DNA from: Sphingomonas sp. 28-66-16
Lineage (GTDB): Bacteria > Pseudomonadota > Alphaproteobacteria > Sphingomonadales > Sphingomonadaceae
Assembly: GCA_002281485.1 (NCBI GenBank)
Contig: NCGF01000012.1
Span: forward strand, 23,919-87,918
Direction: 5' to 3'
DNA: 64,000 nt
The notes under the pieces are model-generated. The model was given only the letters and a program-made list of their open reading frames with translations, had not been told where the DNA came from and did no database searches. A program made the position numbers and the translations under genes. Positions 9,284 to 17,852 of the stretch are shown here, piece by piece (the stretch's first letter is position 1; the number at the start of each line of letters is the position of its first letter).

Positions 9284-9320
9284 TTGGCCGGGCGACGAAA
9301 GCACCTTATGGCTGGCGGCC

Positions 9321-10220
9321 ATGAAGCGCTTTCGCCTTGCCCTGCCCGCCCTCGCCATGCTCCTGCTCGCGGCGATGACCGAGCCGCCCAAATTGCTGAC
9401 CTGGCCCGATCTTACCGTGCGCGCGCGACCGGCGCCCGATGCCACGCTGCGCTATGGCAAAGATGCCTATCAAAAGGTCGATGTCTGGGTGCCCAAGGGC
9501 AAGGGTCCCTTCCCGGTCGTGCTGATGGTGCATGGCGGTTGCTGGCAGACCAAGATCGCCGATCGCAGCCTCATGAACTGGATCGCCGATGATCTCCGCA
9601 AGCACGGGATCGCGGTGTGGAACATCGATTATCGCGGGGTCGACCGTCCTGGCGGCGGCTATCCGGGGACTTTCCTCGATGTAGCGGCGGCGACCGACAT
9701 GCTGAAGGCCAATGCCGCGCGCTATCATCTCGCCACCCGCCATATCGTCGCGGTCGGCCATTCGGCGGGCGGGCATCTGGCGCTGTGGCTGGCAGGTCGG
9801 GACAAACTCCCCGGCAACAGCCCGCTCCGCACGGCGCACCCGATCAAGATCGCGCATGTCGTGAGCCTGGGCGGCCTCCCCGATCTCGAGGCGACCGCGG
9901 CGAGCCCCGACAATGGCTGTGGCACCGAGGTGATCGCCAAACTGACCGGTCCGGCGACGGCGGCGCACCCCGACGTCTTCGCTGACACCTCGGTGCCGCG
10001 CCTGCTGCCGTTGGGCGTGCCGGCCGACCTGGTGAATGGCGAGAATGACCGGATCATTCCGATGCGGCTGGGCACGGGCTATGTCGATCAGGCGACCCGC
10101 GCGGGCGACACGGTCGCGCTCCACCGCATCGACCGCACCGGCCATGTGGAATTGATCGCGCCCGAAAGCGCCGCCTGGGCCGAGGCGAAGACGCTGATAA
10201 ACGCAGCGCTGGGCCGATGA
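9321..10220 (+). CDS. Alpha/beta hydrolase, probable kynurenine formamidase with a signal peptide
   Basis: A 299-residue alpha/beta hydrolase. HGGCW at residues 71-75 matches the HGGxW oxyanion motif of arylformamidases. The nucleophile elbow is GHSAGG (Ser148), the late acid is in NGENDRIIP, and a catalytic histidine lies in TGHVELI. The first 19 residues (MKRF then LALPALAMLLLAAM) look like an export signal or membrane anchor. The TGA overlaps the kynureninase ATG (ATGA at 10217-10220), so the two are co-translated. By context it probably hydrolyses N-formylkynurenine to kynurenine, replacing a canonical KynB. A general carboxylesterase is the alternative. The start at 9321 is chosen because the upstream reading frame crosses the previous gene. 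Confidence 0.8.
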   Translation: MKRFRLALPALAMLLLAAMTEPPKLLTWPDLTVRARPAPDATLRYGKDAYQKVDVWVPKGKGPFPVVLMVHGGCWQTKIADRSLMNWIADDLRKHGIAVWNIDYRGVDRPGGGYPGTFLDVAAATDMLKANAARYHLATRHIVAVGHSAGGHLALWLAGRDKLPGNSPLRTAHPIKIAHVVSLGGLPDLEATAASPDNGCGTEVIAKLTGPATAAHPDVFADTSVPRLLPLGVPADLVNGENDRIIPMRLGTGYVDQATRAGDTVALHRIDRTGHVELIAPESAAWAEAKTLINAALGR

Positions 10221-11431
10221 CCCGCGACGAAGCACGCGCGCGCGACGCCGCTGATCCGTTGCGCGAATTCCGCGACCGATTCGCGCTGCCCGAAGGGGTC
10301 ATCTATCTCGACGGCAACTCGCTCGGCCCGCTTCCCCGCGCGACCGCGCCGGCGATTGCCGATGCGGTCGCCCGGCAATGGGGCGACAGGCTGATCCGCA
10401 GCTGGAACGAGGGCTGGATCGACGCGCCGACGCGGATCGGCGACAAGATCGCACCGCTTATCGGCGCCCGCGCGGGCGAAGTCATCGCTTGCGATTCGAC
10501 CTCGGTCAATCTGTTCAAGCTGATCGTCGCCGCGCTGCGCGTCGATCCGGCACGAACCGTGATCGTCAGCGAAAGCGGCAATTTCCCGACCGATCTCCAT
10601 ATCGCCGAGGGCGCGATCGGCTGCGTGCCGGGCGCGACGCTACGCGCCGTACCGCGCGACGCGCTGGCCGACGCAATCGACGACCGAACCGCCCTGTTGC
10701 TGCTTACCCATGTCCATTACAAGACCGCCGAGCGCTTCGACATGGCCGCGTGGACCCGACGCGCGCACGCCGCCGGCGCGCTGACATTGTGGGATCTCAG
10801 CCACAGCGCCGGCGCGGTGCCGGTCGATCTTGGCGGGGCGAACGCCGATCTGGCGGTCGGCTGCGGCTATAAATATCTCAATGGCGGGCCCGGCGCGCCT
10901 GCCTATCTGTATGTCGCCGATCGGCTCCAGGCGCGGATGACGAATCCGCTGTCGGGCTGGATGGGGCACGCCGCGCCGTTCGGTTTCGCCGATGCCTATG
11001 CGCCGGCCCCCGGCATCCGGCGCTGGCTGACCGGTACGCCACCGGTGCTTGGCATGGCGGCGCTCGAAATCGGGGTCGATCTGATGCGCGCCGCCGATCC
11101 GGCGGCGCTTGCCGCCAAAAGCGCCTCCTTGTTCGATGCCATGCATGCGATCGGCTCGACGCTCGGCCTCGAATGCGTGAGCCCGGTCGATCCGGCCGCA
11201 CGGGGCAGCCACATCAGTTTTCGCCACCCGCATGCCTATGCGCTGTGTCAGGCGCTGATCGCCGAGGGGGTGATCGGCGATTTTCGCGATCCCGACATAC
11301 TCCGGCTCGGGCTGACGCCGCTGTATTTGCGCTATCAGGACATCCTCGATGCCGGGGCGACGCTTGCCGTCATCCTCGCCGAGGAACGCTATCGCCGCCC
11401 CGAATTCTCAAAGCGGCACGCCGTTACCTGA
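10217..11431 (+). CDS. kynU: Kynureninase
   Basis: A 404-residue PLP-dependent fold-type I enzyme that converts kynurenine to anthranilate and alanine in tryptophan catabolism. Family features: the N-terminal YLDGNSLGPLPRAT, CDSTSVNLFKL (PLP phosphate region), LLLLTHVHYKTAERFDM, WDLSHSAGAVPVDL (the Asp and His around the cofactor) and GCGYKYLNGGPGAPAYLYV with the Schiff-base lysine (about residue 222). The C-terminal part has GDFRDPDILRLGLTPLYLRY, typical of the family. The length matches known kynureninases. It is translationally coupled to the preceding formamidase-like gene. No tryptophan dioxygenase is visible in the window. Confidence 0.95.
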   Translation: MTRDEARARDAADPLREFRDRFALPEGVIYLDGNSLGPLPRATAPAIADAVARQWGDRLIRSWNEGWIDAPTRIGDKIAPLIGARAGEVIACDSTSVNLFKLIVAALRVDPARTVIVSESGNFPTDLHIAEGAIGCVPGATLRAVPRDALADAIDDRTALLLLTHVHYKTAERFDMAAWTRRAHAAGALTLWDLSHSAGAVPVDLGGANADLAVGCGYKYLNGGPGAPAYLYVADRLQARMTNPLSGWMGHAAPFGFADAYAPAPGIRRWLTGTPPVLGMAALEIGVDLMRAADPAALAAKSASLFDAMHAIGSTLGLECVSPVDPAARGSHISFRHPHAYALCQALIAEGVIGDFRDPDILRLGLTPLYLRYQDILDAGATLAVILAEERYRRPEFSKRHAVT

Positions 11432-11492
11432 TCTTCGATTGGTCGTTAACCAAATCTACGCTATTTCGCGTCGCGGCTTGGGGGAGAGCGAC

Positions 11493-12407
11493 ATGCGAGT
11501 CGGGGCTTGGGGTGCGGCACTGCTGGTGCTGAGTGGATGTTCGCCGATCGACGCCAGCAAAGCAGGGGCCGACGCCGCGCCGGTGGCAGGCCTGGCGGCG
11601 CGCGCGCAGGCGGGCAGCGTCTTCAACGGCGCCGACTATGATTATCTCTACGCCTTCCGTTTGCCGGCAGCGCGAATCGCGAAGTTGCAGGACAGCCATA
11701 TCCGCGGCTGCGACCAGCTCGGCACCGCGAGGTGCCGGGTGACGGCGGTGCGCTATCACGTCGCCGACGATAATTCGGTGGCGGCGGTGCTCGCCTTGCA
11801 GCTCGATCCGGCGCTGGCGCGCGGCTTCGGCCGGGCGGCGACCGCGGTGGCGACGTCGACCGGCGGCCTGCTCGTCGATGCGCAGGTCGCCAGCGGCGCC
11901 GGCGCGGGCCATGGCAGCGGCATCGTCGCCAGGCTGCGCGCCGAAACCGCGTCGATCGACGCATCGCTCAAAAATGCCACCAGCGACGACCAGCGCCGCG
12001 CCGCGCTGGACAAACAGGCGCGGCTCCGCGCGGCGATCGCGACGATCGGCGAAGTCGATCAGGCCGCGACCCAAAGCGCCGCGACCACGCCGATGCTGAT
12101 CACCTACAGCTCGGGCAATGCCGTGCCCGTGCTCGGCGGATCGGCCAGCGCGACCTTCGACAATGCCGGCGAGACCTTTCTGCAATCGCTCGCGTCACTG
12201 ACCCAGGTGCTCGCCGGGATCGGCCCATGGCTGCTGCTGCTGCTCGGCGGTGCGCTGCTGCTGCGGCGCGTCGTCAATCCCGAGCCCGCCGCCGAGGAGC
12301 GCGCGATCGGCGTGCCGCTGCCGCCCGAGGACACCAACCGCAATGTCATCCAGCGCTGGTTCTCGCGTGAGCCCCAGCATGACGAGCACCCCGAGAACGT
12401 CAACTAG
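11493..12407 (+). CDS. DUF4349-like lipoprotein with a C-terminal membrane segment
   Basis: A 304-residue protein starting at an ATG 5-10 bases after a good Shine-Dalgarno (GGGGGAGAG). The N-terminus has a lipobox, LVLSGC, so Cys16 is probably lipidated. The middle contains a coiled-coil-like stretch (about residues 150-190: [15 protein letters not shown]...[17 protein letters not shown]). Near residue 250 comes a hydrophobic helix ([14 protein letters not shown]), followed by a basic and acidic cytoplasmic tail. This layout resembles DUF4349 family proteins. The function is unknown. A lipidated N-terminus and a separate C-terminal membrane helix together would tether both ends of the periplasmic part. 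Confidence 0.75.
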   Translation: MRVGAWGAALLVLSGCSPIDASKAGADAAPVAGLAARAQAGSVFNGADYDYLYAFRLPAARIAKLQDSHIRGCDQLGTARCRVTAVRYHVADDNSVAAVLALQLDPALARGFGRAATAVATSTGGLLVDAQVASGAGAGHGSGIVARLRAETASIDASLKNATSDDQRRAALDKQARLRAAIATIGEVDQAATQSAATTPMLITYSSGNAVPVLGGSASATFDNAGETFLQSLASLTQVLAGIGPWLLLLLGGALLLRRVVNPEPAAEERAIGVPLPPEDTNRNVIQRWFSREPQHDEHPENVN

Positions 12408-12458
12408 TCCCCAGCGCGATTGCGCCCCTATCGTGCTTTCGGTATAGCGGTGGTTCAC

Positions 12459-12498
12459 GCCCCGGCCCGCGCGACGCTAACGTTCGCGTTGCCGGGGC
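12459..12498 (+). terminator. Possible terminator or leader hairpin upstream of purC
   Basis: GCCCCGGC (12459-12466) and GCCGGGGC (12491-12498) pair perfectly over 8 bp. They are followed by a T-rich tract (ATTATTTTAG), as in a weak intrinsic terminator for the lipoprotein gene. It lies 41 bp before the purC start, so it could equally sit in the purC leader. Which of the two cannot be decided from sequence. Confidence 0.35.
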
Positions 12499-12538
12499 AG
12501 ATTATTTTAGTCATCCTTTTCTCAAAGGTACCGCCGCC

Positions 12539-13318
12539 ATGGCTCGCCGCCGCCAAATCTACGAAGGCAAGGCCAAGATCCTCTACGAGGGCCCCGAACC
12601 CGGCACGCTGATCCAGTATTTCAAGGACGACGCGACCGCCTTCAACGCCCAGAAAAAGGGCACGATCAGCGGCAAGGGTGTGCTCAACAACCGGATTTCG
12701 GAGCATGTCTTCACGTTGCTGGCGACGATCGGCGTGCCGACGCACTTCATTCGCCGTCTCAACATGCGCGAGCAACTCATTCGCCAGGTGGAGATCGTGC
12801 CGATCGAGGTGGTCGTGCGCAACGTCGCGGCGGGATCGCTCAGCAAGCGGCTCGGGATCGAGGAAGGCACGCAGCTGCCGCGCACGATCATCGAATATTT
12901 CTACAAGGACGATGCCCTCGGCGATCCGATGATCACCGACGAGCATATCTCGTGCTTCGGCTGGGCGAGCCAGGAGGAAATGCACGACATCGCCGACATG
13001 GCGATCCGGGTGAACGATTTCCTGTGCGGGCTGTTTGCCGGGATCGGCATCCGACTGGTCGATTTCAAGCTCGAATTCGGACGAATCTGGGACAATGACT
13101 ATGCCCGGATCATCCTAGCCGACGAGATCAGCCCCGATGGCTGCCGGCTATGGGACATGGAAAGCGGCGAGAAGCTCGACAAGGATCGCTTCCGCCGTGA
13201 TCTCGGCGGCGAGGTCGAGGCCTATCAGGAAGTCGCGCGCCGGCTCGGCCTGTTGCCCGAAGGCGCCGACAACGCGGTGCTCGATCTCGAAAGCCATCGC
13301 AAGCGGCGCGGCAAATAG
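12539..13318 (+). CDS. purC: Phosphoribosylaminoimidazole-succinocarboxamide synthase
   Basis: A 259-residue SAICAR synthase that joins CAIR and aspartate with ATP in purine synthesis. Signatures are [15 protein letters not shown] at the N-terminus (ATP-binding lysines), [26 protein letters not shown]-like [27 protein letters not shown] and [14 protein letters not shown]. All are characteristic of PurC. The start ATG follows ACCGCCGCC with no strong Shine-Dalgarno. Downstream, purS and purQ follow on the same strand after a short opposite-strand gene, so this is the usual alphaproteobacterial purC-purS-purQ neighbourhood. Confidence 0.96.
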   Translation: MARRRQIYEGKAKILYEGPEPGTLIQYFKDDATAFNAQKKGTISGKGVLNNRISEHVFTLLATIGVPTHFIRRLNMREQLIRQVEIVPIEVVVRNVAAGSLSKRLGIEEGTQLPRTIIEYFYKDDALGDPMITDEHISCFGWASQEEMHDIADMAIRVNDFLCGLFAGIGIRLVDFKLEFGRIWDNDYARIILADEISPDGCRLWDMESGEKLDKDRFRRDLGGEVEAYQEVARRLGLLPEGADNAVLDLESHRKRRGK

Positions 13319-13334
13319 CGCTTGGGTTTCCGGG

Positions 13335-13484
13335 TCAGCCCTTGACGCGGAATCCGCAGACGATGCCGAAGATGAAGCTGCTGAACAGCGCCAGCTGGAC
13401 ATGCCCGGTCGGATCGGACCAGCCGAAATATTGCCCGCCAAAGGCGAACAAAGCGACGAACAAGATCATTGCCAGCCCGGCCAT
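13335..13484 (-). CDS. 49-residue inner-membrane protein
   Basis: A very small protein (MAGLAMILFVALFAFGGQY...FRVKG) with two hydrophobic segments, at about residues 2-18 and 29-45, separated by a short polar stretch (FGWSDPTGHVQ). It is likely a hairpin in the inner membrane. The start at 13484 is preceded on the minus strand by GGGGAG with good spacing, which supports it over a longer open frame that begins upstream in non-coding DNA. It ends 17 bp from the purC stop, so the two genes converge. Its function is unknown. Its position inside the pur cluster may be incidental. Confidence 0.65.
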   Translation of the reverse strand: MAGLAMILFVALFAFGGQYFGWSDPTGHVQLALFSSFIFGIVCGFRVKG

Positions 13485-13624
13485 CGTGCGACTCCCCTGC
13501 CATTGCCTGCGCTCCATGGCGCATCGGGAAACCTGTGCCTCGCCGGTAAACAATCGATGAAGGTTGCAGCCGGACGGGCGCCCCGGCATAGCGAATCGAC
13601 GTTACCAAAGGATTCACGTCACCG

Positions 13625-13855
13625 ATGAAACGCCGCATCATCGTCACGCTCAAGCCCGGGGTCCTCGATCCGCAGGGAAAGGCCATCCAGAAGGCGCTCG
13701 CCGGGCTCGGATTCGACGGCATCAACGACGTGCGCGCCGGCAAGCTGATCGAGCTCGACGTCGCCGACGATACCAGCGACGCCGCGATCGACGAAATGTG
13801 CCGCAAGCTGCTCGCCAACACCGTCATCGAGAATTACCGGATCGAGCAAGCGTGA
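13625..13855 (+). CDS. purS: Phosphoribosylformylglycinamidine synthase subunit PurS
   Basis: A 76-residue protein with the PurS pattern: [21 protein letters not shown], then [16 protein letters not shown] and [16 protein letters not shown] at the end. PurS bridges the PurL and PurQ subunits of FGAM synthase. Its TGA overlaps the GTG start of purQ (GTGA at 13852-13855), so the two subunits are made in a coupled way. The length is normal. Confidence 0.95.
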   Translation: MKRRIIVTLKPGVLDPQGKAIQKALAGLGFDGINDVRAGKLIELDVADDTSDAAIDEMCRKLLANTVIENYRIEQA

Positions 13856-14520
13856 AGGCGGCGGTCATCGTCTTTCCCGGATCGAACTGCGACCGCGACA
13901 TGGCGGTCGCGCTCGAAGCGGTGACCGGCACCCGCCCGGCGATGGTCTGGCACGGCGAGACGGCGCTGCCCGACGGCACCGGGCTGATCGCGCTGCCCGG
14001 GGGCTTTTCCTATGGCGATTATCTGCGCTGCGGCGCGATCGCGGCACGATCGGCGATCATCCCGGCGATTATCGCCGCCGCCGAGGCGGGCGTGCCCGTG
14101 CTCGGGGTGTGCAACGGGTTTCAGGTGCTGACCGAAATCGGGCTGCTCCCCGGCGCGCTGATGCGCAACGACGGACTCGATTTCGTCTGCCGCGACGTCG
14201 CGCTGACCGTCGACAACGCCCGGAGCGCCTTCACCAGCCGCTACGCGAGCGGCGAGCGGGTGATCTTTCCGGTTGCGCATCATGACGGCAATTATTTCGC
14301 CGATGCCGAGACGCTGGACCGGCTCGAGGGCGACGGCCGCGTCGCGTTCCGCTATGCCGAGCCCGTCAACGGCTCGGCGCGGCAGATCGCCGGCGTGCTC
14401 AATGCCGGCGGCAATGTGCTGGGCATGATGCCGCACCCCGAGCGCCGGATTGAGGCTGCCCATGGCGGCGCTGACGGGCGGCGCCTGTTCGAGGGACTGC
14501 TGGAGATGGTTGCGGCTTAG
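13852..14520 (+). CDS. purQ: Phosphoribosylformylglycinamidine synthase, glutaminase subunit PurQ
   Basis: A 222-residue class I glutamine amidotransferase that supplies ammonia to PurL. The start is GTG ([17 protein letters not shown]), overlapping purS. Catalytic features: [19 protein letters not shown], the nucleophile Cys in [11 protein letters not shown], and the His-Glu pair in MMPHPERR near the C-terminus. The N-terminal FPGSNCDRD is the PurQ signature. purL, which would complete the enzyme, does not follow here. A toxin-antitoxin operon comes next, so purL must be elsewhere or outside the window. Confidence 0.95.
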   Translation: MKAAVIVFPGSNCDRDMAVALEAVTGTRPAMVWHGETALPDGTGLIALPGGFSYGDYLRCGAIAARSAIIPAIIAAAEAGVPVLGVCNGFQVLTEIGLLPGALMRNDGLDFVCRDVALTVDNARSAFTSRYASGERVIFPVAHHDGNYFADAETLDRLEGDGRVAFRYAEPVNGSARQIAGVLNAGGNVLGMMPHPERRIEAAHGGADGRRLFEGLLEMVAA

Positions 14521-14571
14521 CGCCTCTCCCGATCATCTCCCGCATCGCTTGCTTGGGCAGATCGAAAAGCA

Positions 14572-14590
14572 CGTTGCTACCGTAGCAACG
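14572..14590. promoter_or_regulatory. Perfect palindrome, likely operator of the Phd/VapC operon
   Basis: CGTTGCTAC-C-GTAGCAACG is a perfect 9+9 bp inverted repeat with a one-base centre. It ends 9 bp before the antitoxin ATG and touches its GGAG Shine-Dalgarno (14590-14593). Antitoxins of this family repress their own operon by binding such palindromes, so this is the expected operator. Binding here would block both transcription and translation. Confidence 0.7.
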
Positions 14591-14599
14591 GAGTGCGCT

Positions 14600-14848
14600 A
14601 TGGGTATCATGTCGGTCCGCGAATTGAACGCCAACATCTCCAGAGCATTGGCGATGGTCGAAGCGGGCGAGACGCTGGATATCACCCGCAACGGGAAGGT
14701 CGTCGCCGAACTGCGCCCCAAACCGATCGTTCGCGATGAAGCCTGGTGGCGCCTCCACGAAGCCAGCACGGCATTCCTTGAGCACGGCGTGCCGCTCGGT
14801 CTCGGCAAGGTCACCGAACAGGACAAATATGGCGATGCCGATCGGTGA
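14600..14848 (+). CDS. Phd/YefM-type (prevent-host-death) antitoxin
   Basis: An 82-residue antitoxin. The N-terminal 50 residues match the Phd/YefM DNA-binding fold: MSVRELNANISRALAMVEAG, then GETLDITRNGKVVAELRP. The C-terminal 30 residues (WWRLHEASTAFLEHGVPLGL) are the likely toxin-neutralising tail. The start at 14600 has a GGAG ribosome site and an adjacent palindrome. The internal ATG at 14609 (MSVREL) is an alternative. Its TGA overlaps the GTG of the toxin gene, so antitoxin and toxin are translated together. The toxin is a PIN-domain protein, so this is a mixed Phd/VapC arrangement, which is common. Confidence 0.88.
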   Translation: MGIMSVRELNANISRALAMVEAGETLDITRNGKVVAELRPKPIVRDEAWWRLHEASTAFLEHGVPLGLGKVTEQDKYGDADR

Positions 14849-15318
14849 CGGCGACGATTGACTCCAATGTCCTGATCTACGCACTCGACAATACCGATCC
14901 CCCGCGGCGGGCAGTGGCCTGCGAGGTCGTCAGGCTGGCGATGCTTGGGGATGTCGTGCTGACCGCGCAGGCGATCGGCGAGACGATGAAGGTCGTTCGG
15001 GCGAAGGGTGGTCGTTACGCCCCCGAGGCCCTCAGCGAAATCGAACGCTGGACGGCGCTGTTTCCGACCGAGGGCACCAATGCCAGCGACCTGCTGGCGG
15101 CGGCGCATTTCGCTGCACGCCATCAGCTGCAATTCTGGGACAGCGTGATCTGGCATGTCGCGCGCCGCCGCGGGGCGACATGGTTCGTGTCAGAAGGCCT
15201 GCAGGACGGCCAAGCGATCGACGGGATGACCATCATCAATCCCTTCGATCCCGCCAATCAGCCTCGCCTGCCCGCGATTTTGGCGCCCGACGGCGTAGCG
15301 ATCACACCGAAGCCCTGA
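14845..15318 (+). CDS. PIN-domain toxin (VapC family)
   Basis: A 157-residue PIN-domain ribonuclease toxin. The acidic metal-binding set is present: Asp6 in IDSNVLIYAL, Glu46 in AIGETMKV, Asp99 in FWDSVIWHVA and Asp121 in EGLQDG. Such toxins cleave RNA, often tRNA or rRNA, when the antitoxin is degraded. The start is GTG at 14845, overlapping the antitoxin stop. The C-terminus (about residues 125-157) is Pro-rich and longer than in the shortest VapC proteins. The 3' end overlaps the convergent transporter gene by 17 bases. Confidence 0.9.
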   Translation: MTATIDSNVLIYALDNTDPPRRAVACEVVRLAMLGDVVLTAQAIGETMKVVRAKGGRYAPEALSEIERWTALFPTEGTNASDLLAAAHFAARHQLQFWDSVIWHVARRRGATWFVSEGLQDGQAIDGMTIINPFDPANQPRLPAILAPDGVAITPKP

Positions 15319-16033
15319 ACGGCGTAAAGTCCGTTCCCTCGTCGAACACGTCGACGCCTTCGCGGCGCTTGAGGAAATCGACCACCAGATAGGTCACTGG
15401 CGTCAGGATCGCTTCCCAGCTGACCTTGAGCACCCATTGCGTCACCAGCACCTTGATCACCAGCGCGTTGGTCCAGCCTTCAGCCCCCCAGAAGGCAAGC
15501 GGATAGAAGATCAGGCTGTCGACCGCCTGCCCCGCCACCGTCGAGCCGATCGTGCGGGTCCACAGCATCCTGCCCCCCGTCCACACCTTCATCCGGGCCA
15601 TGACGTAGGAATTGACGAACTCGCCCGCCCAGAACGCGCACACCGAGGCGAAGACGATCCGCGGCACCTGGCCAAAGATCACTTCATAGGCGGCCTGGTT
15701 CTTCCAGTCGGGCGCGGGCGGCAGCGCGACGACGATGAACGACATGAACGCCATGAACAGCACCGCGACCGTCCCGGCCCAGATCACCCGGCGCGCGCGG
15801 GCATAGCCATAGACTTCGGTCAGCACGTCGCCGATCACATAGGAGATCGGGAAGAACAGGATGCCGGCGCCGAACGGCCAATAGCCAACACCCGGCAGCC
15901 AGATCTGCGCGACCTTGCCCGCGCCGATCACGTTCGACAGCAGGATGATCGCGACGAACGCCGCCATCACGAAATCATAATAGCGAAACGGCTCGTGCCC
16001 GAGCGATTGCGCCGAAACCGATTGCACCGCCAT
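15302..16033 (-). CDS. Queuosine precursor transporter (YhhQ/DUF165 family)
   Basis: A 243-residue inner-membrane protein with about six hydrophobic segments, starting with YYDFVMAAFVAIILLSNVIGAGK. Family marks are FPISYVIGDVLTEVYGYARARRVIW and FVNSYVMARMKVWTGGRMLWTRTIGSTVAGQAVDSLIFYPLAF, the conserved DUF165 core. Members import 7-deazaguanine precursors for queuosine in tRNA. The start at 16033 (MAVQSV) is chosen because the upstream extension is Arg-rich non-coding DNA next to the tRNA gene. It is monocistronic. Confidence 0.9.
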   Translation of the reverse strand: MAVQSVSAQSLGHEPFRYYDFVMAAFVAIILLSNVIGAGKVAQIWLPGVGYWPFGAGILFFPISYVIGDVLTEVYGYARARRVIWAGTVAVLFMAFMSFIVVALPPAPDWKNQAAYEVIFGQVPRIVFASVCAFWAGEFVNSYVMARMKVWTGGRMLWTRTIGSTVAGQAVDSLIFYPLAFWGAEGWTNALVIKVLVTQWVLKVSWEAILTPVTYLVVDFLKRREGVDVFDEGTDFTPFRASV

Positions 16034-16125
16034 GCCCCGAACCCCGCCCAGCTGCCCATGATGAGACGCACGAGCTTTAACGGCGTTTCCCGACCGCGCA
16101 ATTCCCGCTATCGACCGTATCGCGC

Positions 16126-16202
16126 GCGCCCGTAGCTCAGATGGATAGAGCACGAGACTTCTAATCTTGAGGCCGCTGGTTCGACTCCAGCCGGGCGCGC
16201 CA
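16126..16202 (+). tRNA. tRNA-Arg (anticodon TCT)
   Basis: A 77-nt cloverleaf with encoded CCA. The acceptor stem GCGCCCG (16126-16132) pairs with CGGGCGC (16192-16198), followed by discriminator G and CCA. The D arm is GCTC...GAGC. The anticodon stem CGAGA/TCTTG (with one G-T pair) closes the loop CTTCTAA, so the anticodon is TCT, reading AGA/AGG. The T arm is GCTGG-TTCGACT-CCAGC. No integration scar is visible on its 3' side. Confidence 0.95.
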
Positions 16203-16220
16203 GGCTTTTCCTTCGGCTGC

Positions 16221-16685
16221 TCAAAAGCCCAGGTCGCTCAGCCCCGGATGATCGTCGGGCCGGCGGCCCAACGGCCAGTGGAATTTTCGGTCGGCGGCGT
16301 CGATCGGATGTTCGTTGATGCTGGCGAGGCGACGCGCCATCAGCCCGGCTTCGTCAAACTGCCAGTTCTCATTGCCATAGGCGCGAAACCAGTGGCCGCT
16401 GTCGTCGCGATATTCATAGGCGAAGCGCACCGCTATGCGGTTGCCTGCATGGGTCCAGACCTCCTTGATGAGCCGGTAGTCGAGCTCGCGCGCCCATTTA
16501 CGGGTCAGGAACGCCGCGATCATGTCGCGCCCGGCGATGAACTCGGCGCGGTTCCGCCACTGGCTGTCGGGGGTATAGGCGAGCGCGACGCGCGCCGGGT
16601 CGCGGCTGTTCCAGGCGTCTTCGGCGAGGCGCGCCTTTTCGGCGGCGGTCGCGTCGGTGAAGGGCGGCAAGGGCGGTCGGCTCAT
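16221..16685 (-). CDS. DUF1348 family protein (NTF2-like fold)
   Basis: A 154-residue protein with the DUF1348 signature RPPLPPF...[28 protein letters not shown] and [23 protein letters not shown], then [28 protein letters not shown]. The fold is expected to be SnoaL/NTF2-like, with a small-molecule pocket. The activity is unknown. It is the last gene of a leftward four-gene operon. Its ATG overlaps the stop of the FMN-binding gene (positions 16682-16685). The start at 16685 is set by this overlap, because the longer frame runs through the neighbouring gene. Confidence 0.9.
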   Translation of the reverse strand: MSRPPLPPFTDATAAEKARLAEDAWNSRDPARVALAYTPDSQWRNRAEFIAGRDMIAAFLTRKWARELDYRLIKEVWTHAGNRIAVRFAYEYRDDSGHWFRAYGNENWQFDEAGLMARRLASINEHPIDAADRKFHWPLGRRPDDHPGLSDLGF

Positions 16686-17299
16686 GATGTTTCTCCGAAG
16701 CGGGTCTTGAGGGTCGCGAGTTCGGCTTCGAGCGCGGCGATGCGAATGTCGCGCTGGTTCAGGGCCGCGCTGACATCGGCGGCGTCGATCTTTTGAGGGA
16801 TATGCTGCGGACAATTGATGTCCCATGCTTCGATCTCGAACAGCATCGCCTGTTCGCCCCTCGCGCGGTAATCATCGGGCATCAGCCGGGCGATCGTCGC
16901 GGGGTCGTCGCTGATCCGCGCGCGGCCCCACAGCTTGATGCGGCGCCTATGCGCATAATCCATCAGGAACAGGAACGCCTTGTCGTTCTCGGCGAGATTG
17001 CCGGTCGAGACATATTGCCGGTTGCCGACATAGTCTGCCCAGCCGATGAGCCCTGGTGCCAGCACGCGGATGAACCCCTTCGGCCCGCCGCGATGCTGGG
17101 CATAGGGTTGCCCGGCGGCATTGGCGGTGGCAAGATAAGCGGTATCGACGCTGCTCAGAAACGCCACGAGATGCTCGTCGATGTCGATACGAAAGCCACC
17201 CTGCGCCTCGATCCGGGCATAGTTCGCGCGCGAACCGCGGGCGGTCTGGATTGCCTTGACGGCAGGCGTGAAGGCGATGTCGCTCGAGGGGCCTAGCAT
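16682..17299 (-). CDS. Pyridoxamine 5'-phosphate oxidase-like FMN-binding protein
   Basis: A 205-residue split-barrel protein of the PPOX family. [24 protein letters not shown] is the FMN-binding strand pair, followed by [37 protein letters not shown], which is typical of general-stress FMN proteins, and [10 protein letters not shown]. The C-terminal end has a coiled-coil-like segment ([19 protein letters not shown]). It likely acts as a flavin-dependent reductase or oxidase on an unknown substrate. The start at 17299 has a GGAGAA ribosome site. It is coupled to the DUF1348 gene. Confidence 0.88.
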   Translation of the reverse strand: MLGPSSDIAFTPAVKAIQTARGSRANYARIEAQGGFRIDIDEHLVAFLSSVDTAYLATANAAGQPYAQHRGGPKGFIRVLAPGLIGWADYVGNRQYVSTGNLAENDKAFLFLMDYAHRRRIKLWGRARISDDPATIARLMPDDYRARGEQAMLFEIEAWDINCPQHIPQKIDAADVSAALNQRDIRIAALEAELATLKTRFGETS

Positions 17300-17361
17300 G
17301 TCGGTTCTCCCTGGCTTGAAGGAACAGGCGGTGCCGCCCCACGGGCGGCACCGCCCCACAC

Positions 17362-17826
17362 TCATTTTGCCGGCACGTAATCGAAACTGCCGGGCTGGAC
17401 GATGAAGAACAGGCAGTCGCTGGTCGACAGGCAGGCCGTGACATGGGCTTCCTCGCCGCGCTGGAACCAGTAGGAGCCGACCGGCAGCGGCTTGGACGGC
17501 GCGCCGACCGGGCCGTTGGCGCCGATGCCCTCGATCACCACCGCGTAATAATCCTGCGTGTGGATGTGGGCAGGGCTGACGAAGCCGGCGGGCATGCGGA
17601 TGAAGGTGCCGTGGCGGCCATGTTGCAGATCGCCGTATGCGGGGCCCGCGCGCAGCTCGCCGACTTCGGTCTTCACGCCGGAACCGAAGAACCTGATATC
17701 ATCGGCAGGGACACTGACCGAGGTGCCTTCATGAGGAGGATGGGCAGGAGTCGATCGCGCAACGGCGAGACCGCTGGCGAGCAGGGTTGCCGACACAAGG
17801 GCGGCGATGGCGGGCTTATGGAACAT
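17362..17826 (-). CDS. Exported cupin-domain protein (DUF4437-like)
   Basis: A 154-residue protein with a signal peptide (FHKPAIAALVSATLLASGLAVA, cleavage likely after about residue 23) and one cupin barrel. Metal-ligand-like residues are in HGRHGTFIRMPAGFVSPAHIHTQDYYAVVIEG, and the second strand set is VGSYWFQRGEEAHVTACLS. It resembles DUF4437 proteins. It probably acts in the periplasm. Its place between an AhpD-like and an FMN-binding gene suggests a role in handling reactive or aromatic compounds, by context only. Confidence 0.82.
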   Translation of the reverse strand: MFHKPAIAALVSATLLASGLAVARSTPAHPPHEGTSVSVPADDIRFFGSGVKTEVGELRAGPAYGDLQHGRHGTFIRMPAGFVSPAHIHTQDYYAVVIEGIGANGPVGAPSKPLPVGSYWFQRGEEAHVTACLSTSDCLFFIVQPGSFDYVPAK

Positions 17827-17852
17827 GATGCTCTCGCTTCGAAGGGAGTGGA

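Noticed and set aside
16203-16229. GGCTTTT/AAAAGCC hairpin after tRNA-Arg, as a terminator
   Set aside because: The stem is only 7 bp with a weak AT part and no T tract on either strand, and it overlaps the DUF1348 stop codon. It could be chance.
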